From NCBI GenBank assembly GCA_951217055.1, contig OX578276.1:149849388-149913387 (forward strand): a stretch of DNA of 64,000 nucleotides, read 5' to 3'. The position numbers and the translations under genes are program-made. Below the pieces are notes generated by a model, which had not been told where the DNA came from, did not search any database, and worked only from the letters and a program-made list of their open reading frames with translations. Shown here one piece after another: positions 1 through 13,216 of the stretch. The DNA comes from Gerris lacustris (lineage: Eukaryota > Arthropoda > Insecta > Hemiptera > Gerridae). The first letter of the stretch is position 1; each line of letters opens with the position of its first letter.

Positions 1-904
1 GTGCAAAATTTCAAGTCGATTATAAAAAGTTTAATTTTTTCCAATTTTCGAGCCAAGGTTTTCACCCGTGAAATATCACCGGAAAATCGAACTTTTCAGA
101 TCCGGATAAAATATACGTCATTTTGTAGAGCTCGAAAAGGCTATCAAGAAAAAGATATTTTAATTTAAAAAAAAAAATTATACTCTCCTTAAAGCCCAAA
201 AACACGTTATTTTTCTAGAAAATGCACGAAATCGTCGATTTCCGGGAGAACCGTTGGTCGTACGAGAAAAAGTCATAGGACCAAAGTTGTAGATAATTCA
301 AAAAGAGGAATAGTAGAGACTATTAGTTTTTCGATACGACTTACCGTTTAGCCTCAATACGCCGTCAAAGCCTCTTAAAAGGCAAGTCGGCCATTTTTAA
401 TTTTTTTAAAGAGGTAAAAATTAAAAATGTTAAATTTTCAACATTTGTTCGTCAATTACAGTATAAAAGCTACCAGAGTGTTAAATTTCAAGTTATTTGC
501 TCGATCGGAAGTAAGTAAAAACCGCTATAGTACATAACAACGTTTTTGACCCCGGCAAAAAAGGCTTCAAAATACCGTAAAAAACGGGTTTTTTCCATTT
601 TAGAGTGGGAAGGAAAGGTAAAAGTAAACTTTTTGCATTTTTTACGGTGCACAATAGGGACCTTCTGGTTACAAAGCAAAAAACCCCAAAGCTCTAGCTC
701 TTGTAGTTCAACCCAAACATTTTGGCTATGTATTATCGCACATGCGGCTGTATAGTATAGAGACTCTCAGGAGACCTAAAAATATCAAAATCGTCAATTT
801 CCGGGAGAACCGTTGGTCGTACGAGAAAAAGTAATAGGACCAAAGTTGTAGATAATTCAAAAAGAGGAATAGTAGAGACTATTTGTTTTTCGATACGACT
901 TACC
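1..904. repeat. Partial long unit at left window edge
   Basis: The window opens inside module B (the last 231 bp of B), followed by a complete A (232-790) and A' (791-904). The sequence matches the same phase of the next unit. Confidence 0.95.
392..429. other. 14-bp perfect dyad in module A (first copy)
   Basis: CATTTTTAATTTTT (392-405) and AAAAATTAAAAATG (416-429) are exact reverse complements around a 10-nt loop. The same structure sits in every main-type A module and, with up to a few changes, in the island copies. It is removed in the 784-bp units. It could extrude a cruciform or fold in a transcript; the arms are A/T-rich, so stability is modest. Confidence 0.85.
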
Positions 905-1574
905 TTAAGGTTATTACAGCCTAAAGTAACCTTCAAAAATATGATTTTCGTAGATAAAAAATGTTCAAATTTATTTTTTTGAAAAAATTCTTTTAGATTC
1001 CTCATTCTGTTTTCATATTAAGTTTACATACCGATTTTTATGGAAATCGGTTTATTTTTGGGGAAAATGGATTTCAAAAGCATAAATATTTGACCTAAAA
1101 ATTTGACCGGAATTTTCTCTCGACAACACCCAGCATATTATATATCGTTGGAAAATATAGATTTTTCTGAGCAATAAACCGTTGAGACAGCGTAGATACG
1201 ACAAATACACTTCATGATATGGGCGTTTAAAAAAGTAGGTTTTTGGAAGAATTGTAACTTTCCTTCAATTATCTGGAAAACTAAAGGTCGTGGAAAAAAT
1301 ATGATATTTAGTTTTTTTGTTAGAAAAAAATAGTTTGACCACCGTGCAAAATTTCAAGTCGATTATAAAAAGTTTAATTTTTTCCAATTTTCGAGCCAAG
1401 GTTTTCACCCGTGAAATATCACCGGAAAATCGAACTTTTCAGATCCGGATAAAATATACGTCATTTTGTAGAGCTCGAAAAGGCTATCAAGAAAAAGATA
1501 TTTTAATTTAAAAAAAAAAATTATACTCTCCTTAAAGCCCAAAAACACGTTATTTTTCTAGAAAATGCACGAAA
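905..1574. repeat. Module B (670 bp), reference copy
   Basis: B begins right after the shared ending TTACC of A' and runs to the start of A. It is present in every unit, long or short, and in two diverged copies (43495-44161 and 48331-48996). It contains the G/A marker site (base 919 here), an 8-bp dyad at 1030-1051 and an 11-base A run shortly before A. No coding potential is apparent: frames are short, overlap on both strands and change length between diverged copies through stop loss rather than showing conservation. Confidence 0.9.
1030..1051. other. 8-bp dyad in module B (first copy)
   Basis: ACCGATTT (1030-1037) and AAATCGGT (1044-1051) pair around the 6-nt loop TTATGG. It is present in every B, including short units. 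In the diverged B1 and B2 the centre reads TCATGG, which makes the dyad nearly continuous. Confidence 0.85.
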
Positions 1575-2133
1575 TCGTCGATTTCCGGGAGAACCGTTGG
1601 TCGTACGAGAAAAAGTCATAGGACCAAAGTTGTAGATAATTCAAAAAGAGGAATAGTAGAGACTATTAGTTTTTCGATACGACTTACCGTTTAGCCTCAA
1701 TACGCCGTCAAAGCCTCTTAAAAGGCAAGTCGGCCATTTTTAATTTTTTTAAAGAGGTAAAAATTAAAAATGTTAAATTTTCAACATTTGTTCGTCAATT
1801 ACAGTATAAAAGCTACCAGAGTGTTAAATTTCAAGTTATTTGCTCGATCGGAAGTAAGTAAAAACCGCTATAGTACATAACAACGTTTTTGACCCCGGCA
1901 AAAAAGGCTTCAAAATACCGTAAAAAACGGGTTTTTTCCATTTTAGAGTGGGAAGGAAAGGTAAAAGTAAACTTTTTGCATTTTTTACGGTGCACAATAG
2001 GGACCTTCTGGTTACAAAGCAAAAAACCCCAAAGCTCTAGCTCTTGTAGTTCAACCCAAACATTTTGGCTATGTATTATCGCACATGCGGCTGTATAGTA
2101 TAGAGACTCTCAGGAGACCTAAAAATATCAAAA
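1575..2133. repeat. Module A (559 bp), reference copy
   Basis: A starts at the sequence TCGTCGATTTCCGGG and is the part missing from the 784-bp units. In the island it occurs alone in tandem, so it is a satellite monomer in its own right. Its first 114 bp recur as A'. About 160 bp in, it carries a perfect 14-bp inverted repeat around a 10-nt loop (392-429 in the first copy of the window). Small reading frames of 63 to 69 codons on both strands overlap each other and are not credible genes. Confidence 0.9.
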
Positions 2134-2247
2134 TCGTCAATTTCCGGGAGAACCGTTGGTCGTACGAGAAAAAGTAATAGGACCAAAGTTGTAGATAATT
2201 CAAAAAGAGGAATAGTAGAGACTATTTGTTTTTCGATACGACTTACC
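2134..2247. repeat. A' : truncated second copy of the first 114 bp of A
   Basis: The 114 bp at 232-345 and 791-904 (and the matching pair 1575-1688 and 2134-2247) align without gaps and differ at three positions: G/A near the start, C/A at offset 42 and A/T at offset 93. The pair forms a direct repeat 559 bp apart within each long unit and so gives a substrate for unequal exchange. Beyond TTACC the copies diverge: A continues into its own body and A' runs into B. Confidence 0.95.
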
Positions 2248-5200
2248 TTAAGGTTATTACAACCTAAAGTAACCTTCAAAAATATGATTTTCGTAGATAA
2301 AAAATGTTCAAATTTATTTTTTTGAAAAAATTCTTTTAGATTCCTCATTCTGTTTTCATATTAAGTTTACATACCGATTTTTATGGAAATCGGTTTATTT
2401 TTGGGGAAAATGGATTTCAAAAGCATAAATATTTGACCTAAAAATTTGACCGGAATTTTCTCTCGACAACACCCAGCATATTATATATCGTTGGAAAATA
2501 TAGATTTTTCTGAGCAATAAACCGTTGAGACAGCGTAGATACGACAAATACACTTCATGATATGGGCGTTTAAAAAAGTAGGTTTTTGGAAGAATTGTAA
2601 CTTTCCTTCAATTATCTGGAAAACTAAAGGTCGTGGAAAAAATATGATATTTAGTTTTTTTGTTAGAAAAAAATAGTTTGACCACCGTGCAAAATTTCAA
2701 GTCGATTATAAAAAGTTTAATTTTTTCCAATTTTCGAGCCAAGGTTTTCACCCGTGAAATATCACCGGAAAATCGAACTTTTCAGATCCGGATAAAATAT
2801 ACGTCATTTTGTAGAGCTCGAAAAGGCTATCAAGAAAAAGATATTTTAATTTAAAAAAAAAAATTATACTCTCCTTAAAGCCCAAAAACACGTTATTTTT
2901 CTAGAAAATGCACGAAATCGTCGATTTCCGGGAGAACCGTTGGTCGTACGAGAAAAAGTCATAGGACCAAAGTTGTAGATAATTCAAAAAGAGGAATAGT
3001 AGAGACTATTAGTTTTTCGATACGACTTACCGTTTAGCCTCAATACGCCGTCAAAGCCTCTTAAAAGGCAAGTCGGCCATTTTTAATTTTTTTAAAGAGG
3101 TAAAAATTAAAAATGTTAAATTTTCAACATTTGTTCGTCAATTACAGTATAAAAGCTACCAGAGTGTTAAATTTCAAGTTATTTGCTCGATCGGAAGTAA
3201 GTAAAAACCGCTATAGTACATAACAACGTTTTTGACCCCGGCAAAAAAGGCTTCAAAATACCGTAAAAAACGGGTTTTTTCCATTTTAGAGTGGGAAGGA
3301 AAGGTAAAAGTAAACTTTTTGCATTTTTTACGGTGCACAATAGGGACCTTCTGGTTACAAAGCAAAAAACCCCAAAGCTCTAGCTCTTGTAGTTCAACCC
3401 AAACATTTTGGCTATGTATTATCGCACATGCGGCTGTATAGTATAGAGACTCTCAGGAGACCTAAAAATATCAAAATCGTCAATTTCCGGGAGAACCGTT
3501 GGTCGTACGAGAAAAAGTAATAGGACCAAAGTTGTAGATAATTCAAAAAGAGGAATAGTAGAGACTATTTGTTTTTCGATACGACTTACCTTAAGGTTAT
3601 TACAACCTAAAGTAACCTTCAAAAATATGATTTTCGTAGATAAAAAATGTTCAAATTTATTTTTTTGAAAAAATTCTTTTAGATTCCTCATTCTGTTTTC
3701 ATATTAAGTTTACATACCGATTTTTATGGAAATCGGTTTATTTTTGGGGAAAATGGATTTCAAAAGCATAAATATTTGACCTAAAAATTTGACCGGAATT
3801 TTCTCTCGACAACACCCAGCATATTATATATCGTTGGAAAATATAGATTTTTCTGAGCAATAAACCGTTGAGACAGCGTAGATACGACAAATACACTTCA
3901 TGATATGGGCGTTTAAAAAAGTAGGTTTTTGGAAGAATTGTAACTTTCCTTCAATTATCTGGAAAACTAAAGGTCGTGGAAAAAATATGATATTTAGTTT
4001 TTTTGTTAGAAAAAAATAGTTTGACCACCGTGCAAAATTTCAAGTCGATTATAAAAAGTTTAATTTTTTCCAATTTTCGAGCCAAGGTTTTCACCCGTGA
4101 AATATCACCGGAAAATCGAACTTTTCAGATCCGGATAAAATATACGTCATTTTGTAGAGCTCGAAAAGGCTATCAAGAAAAAGATATTTTAATTTAAAAA
4201 AAAAAATTATACTCTCCTTAAAGCCCAAAAACACGTTATTTTTCTAGAAAATGCACGAAATCGTCGATTTCCGGGAGAACCGTTGGTCGTACGAGAAAAA
4301 GTCATAGGACCAAAGTTGTAGATAATTCAAAAAGAGGAATAGTAGAGACTATTAGTTTTTCGATACGACTTACCGTTTAGCCTCAATACGCCGTCAAAGC
4401 CTCTTAAAAGGCAAGTCGGCCATTTTTAATTTTTTTAAAGAGGTAAAAATTAAAAATGTTAAATTTTCAACATTTGTTCGTCAATTACAGTATAAAAGCT
4501 ACCAGAGTGTTAAATTTCAAGTTATTTGCTCGATCGGAAGTAAGTAAAAACCGCTATAGTACATAACAACGTTTTTGACCCCGGCAAAAAAGGCTTCAAA
4601 ATACCGTAAAAAACGGGTTTTTTCCATTTTAGAGTGGGAAGGAAAGGTAAAAGTAAACTTTTTGCATTTTTTACGGTGCACAATAGGGACCTTCTGGTTA
4701 CAAAGCAAAAAACCCCAAAGCTCTAGCTCTTGTAGTTCAACCCAAACATTTTGGCTATGTATTATCGCACATGCGGCTGTATAGTATAGAGACTCTCAGG
4801 AGACCTAAAAATATCAAAATCGTCAATTTCCGGGAGAACCGTTGGTCGTACGAGAAAAAGTAATAGGACCAAAGTTGTAGATAATTCAAAAAGAGGAATA
4901 GTAGAGACTATTTGTTTTTCGATACGACTTACCTTAAGGTTATTACAACCTAAAGTAACCTTCAAAAATATGATTTTCGTAGATAAAAAATGTTCAAATT
5001 TATTTTTTTGAAAAAATTCTTTTAGATTCCTCATTCTGTTTTCATATTAAGTTTACATACCGATTTTTATGGAAATCGGTTTATTTTTGGGGAAAATGGA
5101 TTTCAAAAGCATAAATATTTGACCTAAAAATTTGACCGGAATTTTCTCTCGACAACACCCAGCATATTATATATCGTTGGAAAATATAGATTTTTCTGAG

Positions 5201-8200
5201 CAATAAACCGTTGAGACAGCGTAGATACGACAAATACACTTCATGATATGGGCGTTTAAAAAAGTAGGTTTTTGGAAGAATTGTAACTTTCCTTCAATTA
5301 TCTGGAAAACTAAAGGTCGTGGAAAAAATATGATATTTAGTTTTTTTGTTAGAAAAAAATAGTTTGACCACCGTGCAAAATTTCAAGTCGATTATAAAAA
5401 GTTTAATTTTTTCCAATTTTCGAGCCAAGGTTTTCACCCGTGAAATATCACCGGAAAATCGAACTTTTCAGATCCGGATAAAATATACGTCATTTTGTAG
5501 AGCTCGAAAAGGCTATCAAGAAAAAGATATTTTAATTTAAAAAAAAAAATTATACTCTCCTTAAAGCCCAAAAACACGTTATTTTTCTAGAAAATGCACG
5601 AAATCGTCGATTTCCGGGAGAACCGTTGGTCGTACGAGAAAAAGTCATAGGACCAAAGTTGTAGATAATTCAAAAAGAGGAATAGTAGAGACTATTAGTT
5701 TTTCGATACGACTTACCGTTTAGCCTCAATACGCCGTCAAAGCCTCTTAAAAGGCAAGTCGGCCATTTTTAATTTTTTTAAAGAGGTAAAAATTAAAAAT
5801 GTTAAATTTTCAACATTTGTTCGTCAATTACAGTATAAAAGCTACCAGAGTGTTAAATTTCAAGTTATTTGCTCGATCGGAAGTAAGTAAAAACCGCTAT
5901 AGTACATAACAACGTTTTTGACCCCGGCAAAAAAGGCTTCAAAATACCGTAAAAAACGGGTTTTTTCCATTTTAGAGTGGGAAGGAAAGGTAAAAGTAAA
6001 CTTTTTGCATTTTTTACGGTGCACAATAGGGACCTTCTGGTTACAAAGCAAAAAACCCCAAAGCTCTAGCTCTTGTAGTTCAACCCAAACATTTTGGCTA
6101 TGTATTATCGCACATGCGGCTGTATAGTATAGAGACTCTCAGGAGACCTAAAAATATCAAAATCGTCAATTTCCGGGAGAACCGTTGGTCGTACGAGAAA
6201 AAGTAATAGGACCAAAGTTGTAGATAATTCAAAAAGAGGAATAGTAGAGACTATTTGTTTTTCGATACGACTTACCTTAAGGTTATTACAACCTAAAGTA
6301 ACCTTCAAAAATATGATTTTCGTAGATAAAAAATGTTCAAATTTATTTTTTTGAAAAAATTCTTTTAGATTCCTCATTCTGTTTTCATATTAAGTTTACA
6401 TACCGATTTTTATGGAAATCGGTTTATTTTTGGGGAAAATGGATTTCAAAAGCATAAATATTTGACCTAAAAATTTGACCGGAATTTTCTCTCGACAACA
6501 CCCAGCATATTATATATCGTTGGAAAATATAGATTTTTCTGAGCAATAAACCGTTGAGACAGCGTAGATACGACAAATACACTTCATGATATGGGCGTTT
6601 AAAAAAGTAGGTTTTTGGAAGAATTGTAACTTTCCTTCAATTATCTGGAAAACTAAAGGTCGTGGAAAAAATATGATATTTAGTTTTTTTGTTAGAAAAA
6701 AATAGTTTGACCACCGTGCAAAATTTCAAGTCGATTATAAAAAGTTTAATTTTTTCCAATTTTCGAGCCAAGGTTTTCACCCGTGAAATATCACCGGAAA
6801 ATCGAACTTTTCAGATCCGGATAAAATATACGTCATTTTGTAGAGCTCGAAAAGGCTATCAAGAAAAAGATATTTTAATTTAAAAAAAAAAATTATACTC
6901 TCCTTAAAGCCCAAAAACACGTTATTTTTCTAGAAAATGCACGAAATCGTCGATTTCCGGGAGAACCGTTGGTCGTACGAGAAAAAGTCATAGGACCAAA
7001 GTTGTAGATAATTCAAAAAGAGGAATAGTAGAGACTATTAGTTTTTCGATACGACTTACCGTTTAGCCTCAATACGCCGTCAAAGCCTCTTAAAAGGCAA
7101 GTCGGCCATTTTTAATTTTTTTAAAGAGGTAAAAATTAAAAATGTTAAATTTTCAACATTTGTTCGTCAATTACAGTATAAAAGCTACCAGAGTGTTAAA
7201 TTTCAAGTTATTTGCTCGATCGGAAGTAAGTAAAAACCGCTATAGTACATAACAACGTTTTTGACCCCGGCAAAAAAGGCTTCAAAATACCGTAAAAAAC
7301 GGGTTTTTTCCATTTTAGAGTGGGAAGGAAAGGTAAAAGTAAACTTTTTGCATTTTTTACGGTGCACAATAGGGACCTTCTGGTTACAAAGCAAAAAACC
7401 CCAAAGCTCTAGCTCTTGTAGTTCAACCCAAACATTTTGGCTATGTATTATCGCACATGCGGCTGTATAGTATAGAGACTCTCAGGAGACCTAAAAATAT
7501 CAAAATCGTCAATTTCCGGGAGAACCGTTGGTCGTACGAGAAAAAGTAATAGGACCAAAGTTGTAGATAATTCAAAAAGAGGAATAGTAGAGACTATTTG
7601 TTTTTCGATACGACTTACCTTAAGGTTATTACAGCCTAAAGTAACCTTCAAAAATATGATTTTCGTAGATAAAAAATGTTCAAATTTATTTTTTTGAAAA
7701 AATTCTTTTAGATTCCTCATTCTGTTTTCATATTAAGTTTACATACCGATTTTTATGGAAATCGGTTTATTTTTGGGGAAAATGGATTTCAAAAGCATAA
7801 ATATTTGACCTAAAAATTTGACCGGAATTTTCTCTCGACAACACCCAGCATATTATATATCGTTGGAAAATATAGATTTTTCTGAGCAATAAACCGTTGA
7901 GACAGCGTAGATACGACAAATACACTTCATGATATGGGCGTTTAAAAAAGTAGGTTTTTGGAAGAATTGTAACTTTCCTTCAATTATCTGGAAAACTAAA
8001 GGTCGTGGAAAAAATATGATATTTAGTTTTTTTGTTAGAAAAAAATAGTTTGACCACCGTGCAAAATTTCAAGTCGATTATAAAAAGTTTAATTTTTTCC
8101 AATTTTCGAGCCAAGGTTTTCACCCGTGAAATATCACCGGAAAATCGAACTTTTCAGATCCGGATAAAATATACGTCATTTTGTAGAGCTCGAAAAGGCT

Positions 8201-11200
8201 ATCAAGAAAAAGATATTTTAATTTAAAAAAAAAAATTATACTCTCCTTAAAGCCCAAAAACACGTTATTTTTCTAGAAAATGCACGAAATCGTCGATTTC
8301 CGGGAGAACCGTTGGTCGTACGAGAAAAAGTCATAGGACCAAAGTTGTAGATAATTCAAAAAGAGGAATAGTAGAGACTATTAGTTTTTCGATACGACTT
8401 ACCGTTTAGCCTCAATACGCCGTCAAAGCCTCTTAAAAGGCAAGTCGGCCATTTTTAATTTTTTTAAAGAGGTAAAAATTAAAAATGTTAAATTTTCAAC
8501 ATTTGTTCGTCAATTACAGTATAAAAGCTACCAGAGTGTTAAATTTCAAGTTATTTGCTCGATCGGAAGTAAGTAAAAACCGCTATAGTACATAACAACG
8601 TTTTTGACCCCGGCAAAAAAGGCTTCAAAATACCGTAAAAAACGGGTTTTTTCCATTTTAGAGTGGGAAGGAAAGGTAAAAGTAAACTTTTTGCATTTTT
8701 TACGGTGCACAATAGGGACCTTCTGGTTACAAAGCAAAAAACCCCAAAGCTCTAGCTCTTGTAGTTCAACCCAAACATTTTGGCTATGTATTATCGCACA
8801 TGCGGCTGTATAGTATAGAGACTCTCAGGAGACCTAAAAATATCAAAATCGTCAATTTCCGGGAGAACCGTTGGTCGTACGAGAAAAAGTAATAGGACCA
8901 AAGTTGTAGATAATTCAAAAAGAGGAATAGTAGAGACTATTTGTTTTTCGATACGACTTACCTTAAGGTTATTACAGCCTAAAGTAACCTTCAAAAATAT
9001 GATTTTCGTAGATAAAAAATGTTCAAATTTATTTTTTTGAAAAAATTCTTTTAGATTCCTCATTCTGTTTTCATATTAAGTTTACATACCGATTTTTATG
9101 GAAATCGGTTTATTTTTGGGGAAAATGGATTTCAAAAGCATAAATATTTGACCTAAAAATTTGACCGGAATTTTCTCTCGACAACACCCAGCATATTATA
9201 TATCGTTGGAAAATATAGATTTTTCTGAGCAATAAACCGTTGAGACAGCGTAGATACGACAAATACACTTCATGATATGGGCGTTTAAAAAAGTAGGTTT
9301 TTGGAAGAATTGTAACTTTCCTTCAATTATCTGGAAAACTAAAGGTCGTGGAAAAAATATGATATTTAGTTTTTTTGTTAGAAAAAAATAGTTTGACCAC
9401 CGTGCAAAATTTCAAGTCGATTATAAAAAGTTTAATTTTTTCCAATTTTCGAGCCAAGGTTTTCACCCGTGAAATATCACCGGAAAATCGAACTTTTCAG
9501 ATCCGGATAAAATATACGTCATTTTGTAGAGCTCGAAAAGGCTATCAAGAAAAAGATATTTTAATTTAAAAAAAAAAATTATACTCTCCTTAAAGCCCAA
9601 AAACACGTTATTTTTCTAGAAAATGCACGAAATCGTCGATTTCCGGGAGAACCGTTGGTCGTACGAGAAAAAGTCATAGGACCAAAGTTGTAGATAATTC
9701 AAAAAGAGGAATAGTAGAGACTATTAGTTTTTCGATACGACTTACCGTTTAGCCTCAATACGCCGTCAAAGCCTCTTAAAAGGCAAGTCGGCCATTTTTA
9801 ATTTTTTTAAAGAGGTAAAAATTAAAAATGTTAAATTTTCAACATTTGTTCGTCAATTACAGTATAAAAGCTACCAGAGTGTTAAATTTCAAGTTATTTG
9901 CTCGATCGGAAGTAAGTAAAAACCGCTATAGTACATAACAACGTTTTTGACCCCGGCAAAAAAGGCTTCAAAATACCGTAAAAAACGGGTTTTTTCCATT
10001 TTAGAGTGGGAAGGAAAGGTAAAAGTAAACTTTTTGCATTTTTTACGGTGCACAATAGGGACCTTCTGGTTACAAAGCAAAAAACCCCAAAGCTCTAGCT
10101 CTTGTAGTTCAACCCAAACATTTTGGCTATGTATTATCGCACATGCGGCTGTATAGTATAGAGACTCTCAGGAGACCTAAAAATATCAAAATCGTCAATT
10201 TCCGGGAGAACCGTTGGTCGTACGAGAAAAAGTAATAGGACCAAAGTTGTAGATAATTCAAAAAGAGGAATAGTAGAGACTATTTGTTTTTCGATACGAC
10301 TTACCTTAAGGTTATTACAGCCTAAAGTAACCTTCAAAAATATGATTTTCGTAGATAAAAAATGTTCAAATTTATTTTTTTGAAAAAATTCTTTTAGATT
10401 CCTCATTCTGTTTTCATATTAAGTTTACATACCGATTTTTATGGAAATCGGTTTATTTTTGGGGAAAATGGATTTCAAAAGCATAAATATTTGACCTAAA
10501 AATTTGACCGGAATTTTCTCTCGACAACACCCAGCATATTATATATCGTTGGAAAATATAGATTTTTCTGAGCAATAAACCGTTGAGACAGCGTAGATAC
10601 GACAAATACACTTCATGATATGGGCGTTTAAAAAAGTAGGTTTTTGGAAGAATTGTAACTTTCCTTCAATTATCTGGAAAACTAAAGGTCGTGGAAAAAA
10701 TATGATATTTAGTTTTTTTGTTAGAAAAAAATAGTTTGACCACCGTGCAAAATTTCAAGTCGATTATAAAAAGTTTAATTTTTTCCAATTTTCGAGCCAA
10801 GGTTTTCACCCGTGAAATATCACCGGAAAATCGAACTTTTCAGATCCGGATAAAATATACGTCATTTTGTAGAGCTCGAAAAGGCTATCAAGAAAAAGAT
10901 ATTTTAATTTAAAAAAAAAAATTATACTCTCCTTAAAGCCCAAAAACACGTTATTTTTCTAGAAAATGCACGAAATCGTCGATTTCCGGGAGAACCGTTG
11001 GTCGTACGAGAAAAAGTCATAGGACCAAAGTTGTAGATAATTCAAAAAGAGGAATAGTAGAGACTATTAGTTTTTCGATACGACTTACCGTTTAGCCTCA
11101 ATACGCCGTCAAAGCCTCTTAAAAGGCAAGTCGGCCATTTTTAATTTTTTTAAAGAGGTAAAAATTAAAAATGTTAAATTTTCAACATTTGTTCGTCAAT

Positions 11201-11648
11201 TACAGTATAAAAGCTACCAGAGTGTTAAATTTCAAGTTATTTGCTCGATCGGAAGTAAGTAAAAACCGCTATAGTACATAACAACGTTTTTGACCCCGGC
11301 AAAAAAGGCTTCAAAATACCGTAAAAAACGGGTTTTTTCCATTTTAGAGTGGGAAGGAAAGGTAAAAGTAAACTTTTTGCATTTTTTACGGTGCACAATA
11401 GGGACCTTCTGGTTACAAAGCAAAAAACCCCAAAGCTCTAGCTCTTGTAGTTCAACCCAAACATTTTGGCTATGTATTATCGCACATGCGGCTGTATAGT
11501 ATAGAGACTCTCAGGAGACCTAAAAATATCAAAATCGTCAATTTCCGGGAGAACCGTTGGTCGTACGAGAAAAAGTAATAGGACCAAAGTTGTAGATAAT
11601 TCAAAAAGAGGAATAGTAGAGACTATTTGTTTTTCGATACGACTTACC

Positions 11649-12432
11649 TTAAGGTTATTACAGCCTAAAGTAACCTTCAAAAATATGATTTTCGTAGATA
11701 AAAAATGTTCAAATTTATTTTTTTGAAAAAATTCTTTTAGATTCCTCATTCTGTTTTCATATTAAGTTTACATACCGATTTTTATGGAAATCGGTTTATT
11801 TTTGGGGAAAATGGATTTCAAAAGCATAAATATTTGACCTAAAAATTTGACCGGAATTTTCTCTCGACAACACCCAGCATATTATATATCGTTGGAAAAT
11901 ATAGATTTTTCTGAGCAATAAACCGTTGAGACAGCGTAGATACGACAAATACACTTCATGATATGGGCGTTTAAAAAAGTAGGTTTTTGGAAGAATTGTA
12001 ACTTTCCTTCAATTATCTGGAAAACTAAAGGTCGTGGAAAAAATATGATATTTAGTTTTTTTGTTAGAAAAAAATAGTTTGACCACCGTGCAAAATTTCA
12101 AGTCGATTATAAAAAGTTTAATTTTTTCCAATTTTCGAGCCAAGGTTTTCACCCGTGAAATATCACCGGAAAATCGAACTTTTCAGATCCGGATAAAATA
12201 TACGTCATTTTGTAGAGCTCGAAAAGGCTATCAAGAAAAAGATATTTTAATTTAAAAAAAAAAATTATACTCTCCTTAAAGCCCAAAAACACGTTATTTT
12301 TCTAGAAAATGCACGAAATCGTCGATTTCCGGGAGAACCGTTGGTCGTACGAGAAAAAGTCATAGGACCAAAGTTGTAGATAATTCAAAAAGAGGAATAG
12401 TAGAGACTATTTGTTTTTCGATACGACTTACC
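11649..12432. repeat. Short (784-bp) unit 1
   Basis: B is followed by one chimeric A/A' only. The chimera has the A-type bases at its first two diagnostic sites and the A'-type base at the third, which places the exchange within an identical stretch at about 12362-12411. The 559 bp between equivalent points of A and A' are missing, including the 14-bp dyad. Confidence 0.95.
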
Positions 12433-13216
12433 TTAAGGTTATTACAACCTAAAGTAACCTTCAAAAATATGATTTTCGTAGATAAAAAATGTTCAAATTT
12501 ATTTTTTTGAAAAAATTCTTTTAGATTCCTCATTCTGTTTTCATATTAAGTTTACATACCGATTTTTATGGAAATCGGTTTATTTTTGGGGAAAATGGAT
12601 TTCAAAAGCATAAATATTTGACCTAAAAATTTGACCGGAATTTTCTCTCGACAACACCCAGCATATTATATATCGTTGGAAAATATAGATTTTTCTGAGC
12701 AATAAACCGTTGAGACAGCGTAGATACGACAAATACACTTCATGATATGGGCGTTTAAAAAAGTAGGTTTTTGGAAGAATTGTAACTTTCCTTCAATTAT
12801 CTGGAAAACTAAAGGTCGTGGAAAAAATATGATATTTAGTTTTTTTGTTAGAAAAAAATAGTTTGACCACCGTGCAAAATTTCAAGTCGATTATAAAAAG
12901 TTTAATTTTTTCCAATTTTCGAGCCAAGGTTTTCACCCGTGAAATATCACCGGAAAATCGAACTTTTCAGATCCGGATAAAATATACGTCATTTTGTAGA
13001 GCTCGAAAAGGCTATCAAGAAAAAGATATTTTAATTTAAAAAAAAAAATTATACTCTCCTTAAAGCCCAAAAACACGTTATTTTTCTAGAAAATGCACGA
13101 AATCGTCGATTTCCGGGAGAACCGTTGGTCGTACGAGAAAAAGTCATAGGACCAAAGTTGTAGATAATTCAAAAAGAGGAATAGTAGAGACTATTTGTTT
13201 TTCGATACGACTTACC
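12433..13216. repeat. Short (784-bp) unit 2
   Basis: This unit is tandem to short unit 1 and has the same chimeric junction. The marker site at its B start (12447) is A, as is the one that follows it (13231). Confidence 0.95.

Larger units (their letters stand above)
905..2247. repeat. Reference 1343-bp unit (B + A + A')
   Basis: This is the first complete unit and serves as the reference for the arrays. Module borders were set by internal homology: B is 905-1574 (670 bp), A is 1575-2133 (559 bp) and A' is 2134-2247 (114 bp), which add up to 1343. A' repeats the first 114 bp of A with three substitutions. The borders are supported independently by the 784-bp units, which lack exactly 559 bp, and by the island at 44162-47496, where A repeats in tandem every 559 bp. 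The starting phase is arbitrary; I start at B because B follows the spacer in the island. Confidence 0.93.
905..11648. repeat. Run of eight long (1343-bp) units
   Basis: Eight consecutive B+A+A' units start at 905, 2248, 3591, 4934, 6277, 7620, 8963 and 10306. The marker site reads G in the first, A in the next four (2262, 3605, 4948, 6291) and G in the last three (7634, 8977, 10320), showing block-wise spread of variants. Confidence 0.95.

Noticed and set aside
1143..1159. Partial CENP-B-box-like sequence (TCGTTGGAA) in every B module
   Set aside because: Only the first half matches; the essential CGGG part is replaced by A/T bases. A functional box is unlikely.
1317..1511. Recurrent 63-90 codon reading frames in every unit
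   Set aside because: They repeat only because the DNA is homogenised. They overlap on both strands, lack recognisable domains, are very rich in F, K, I and L as AT-rich non-coding DNA gives, and are cut or extended in the diverged copies.
905..2247. 1343 bp as 8 x 168 bp (nucleosome phasing), with B about 4 x 168
   Set aside because: The arithmetic is neat, but no 168-bp internal periodicity is visible and the 784-bp unit breaks it. It is probably coincidence.
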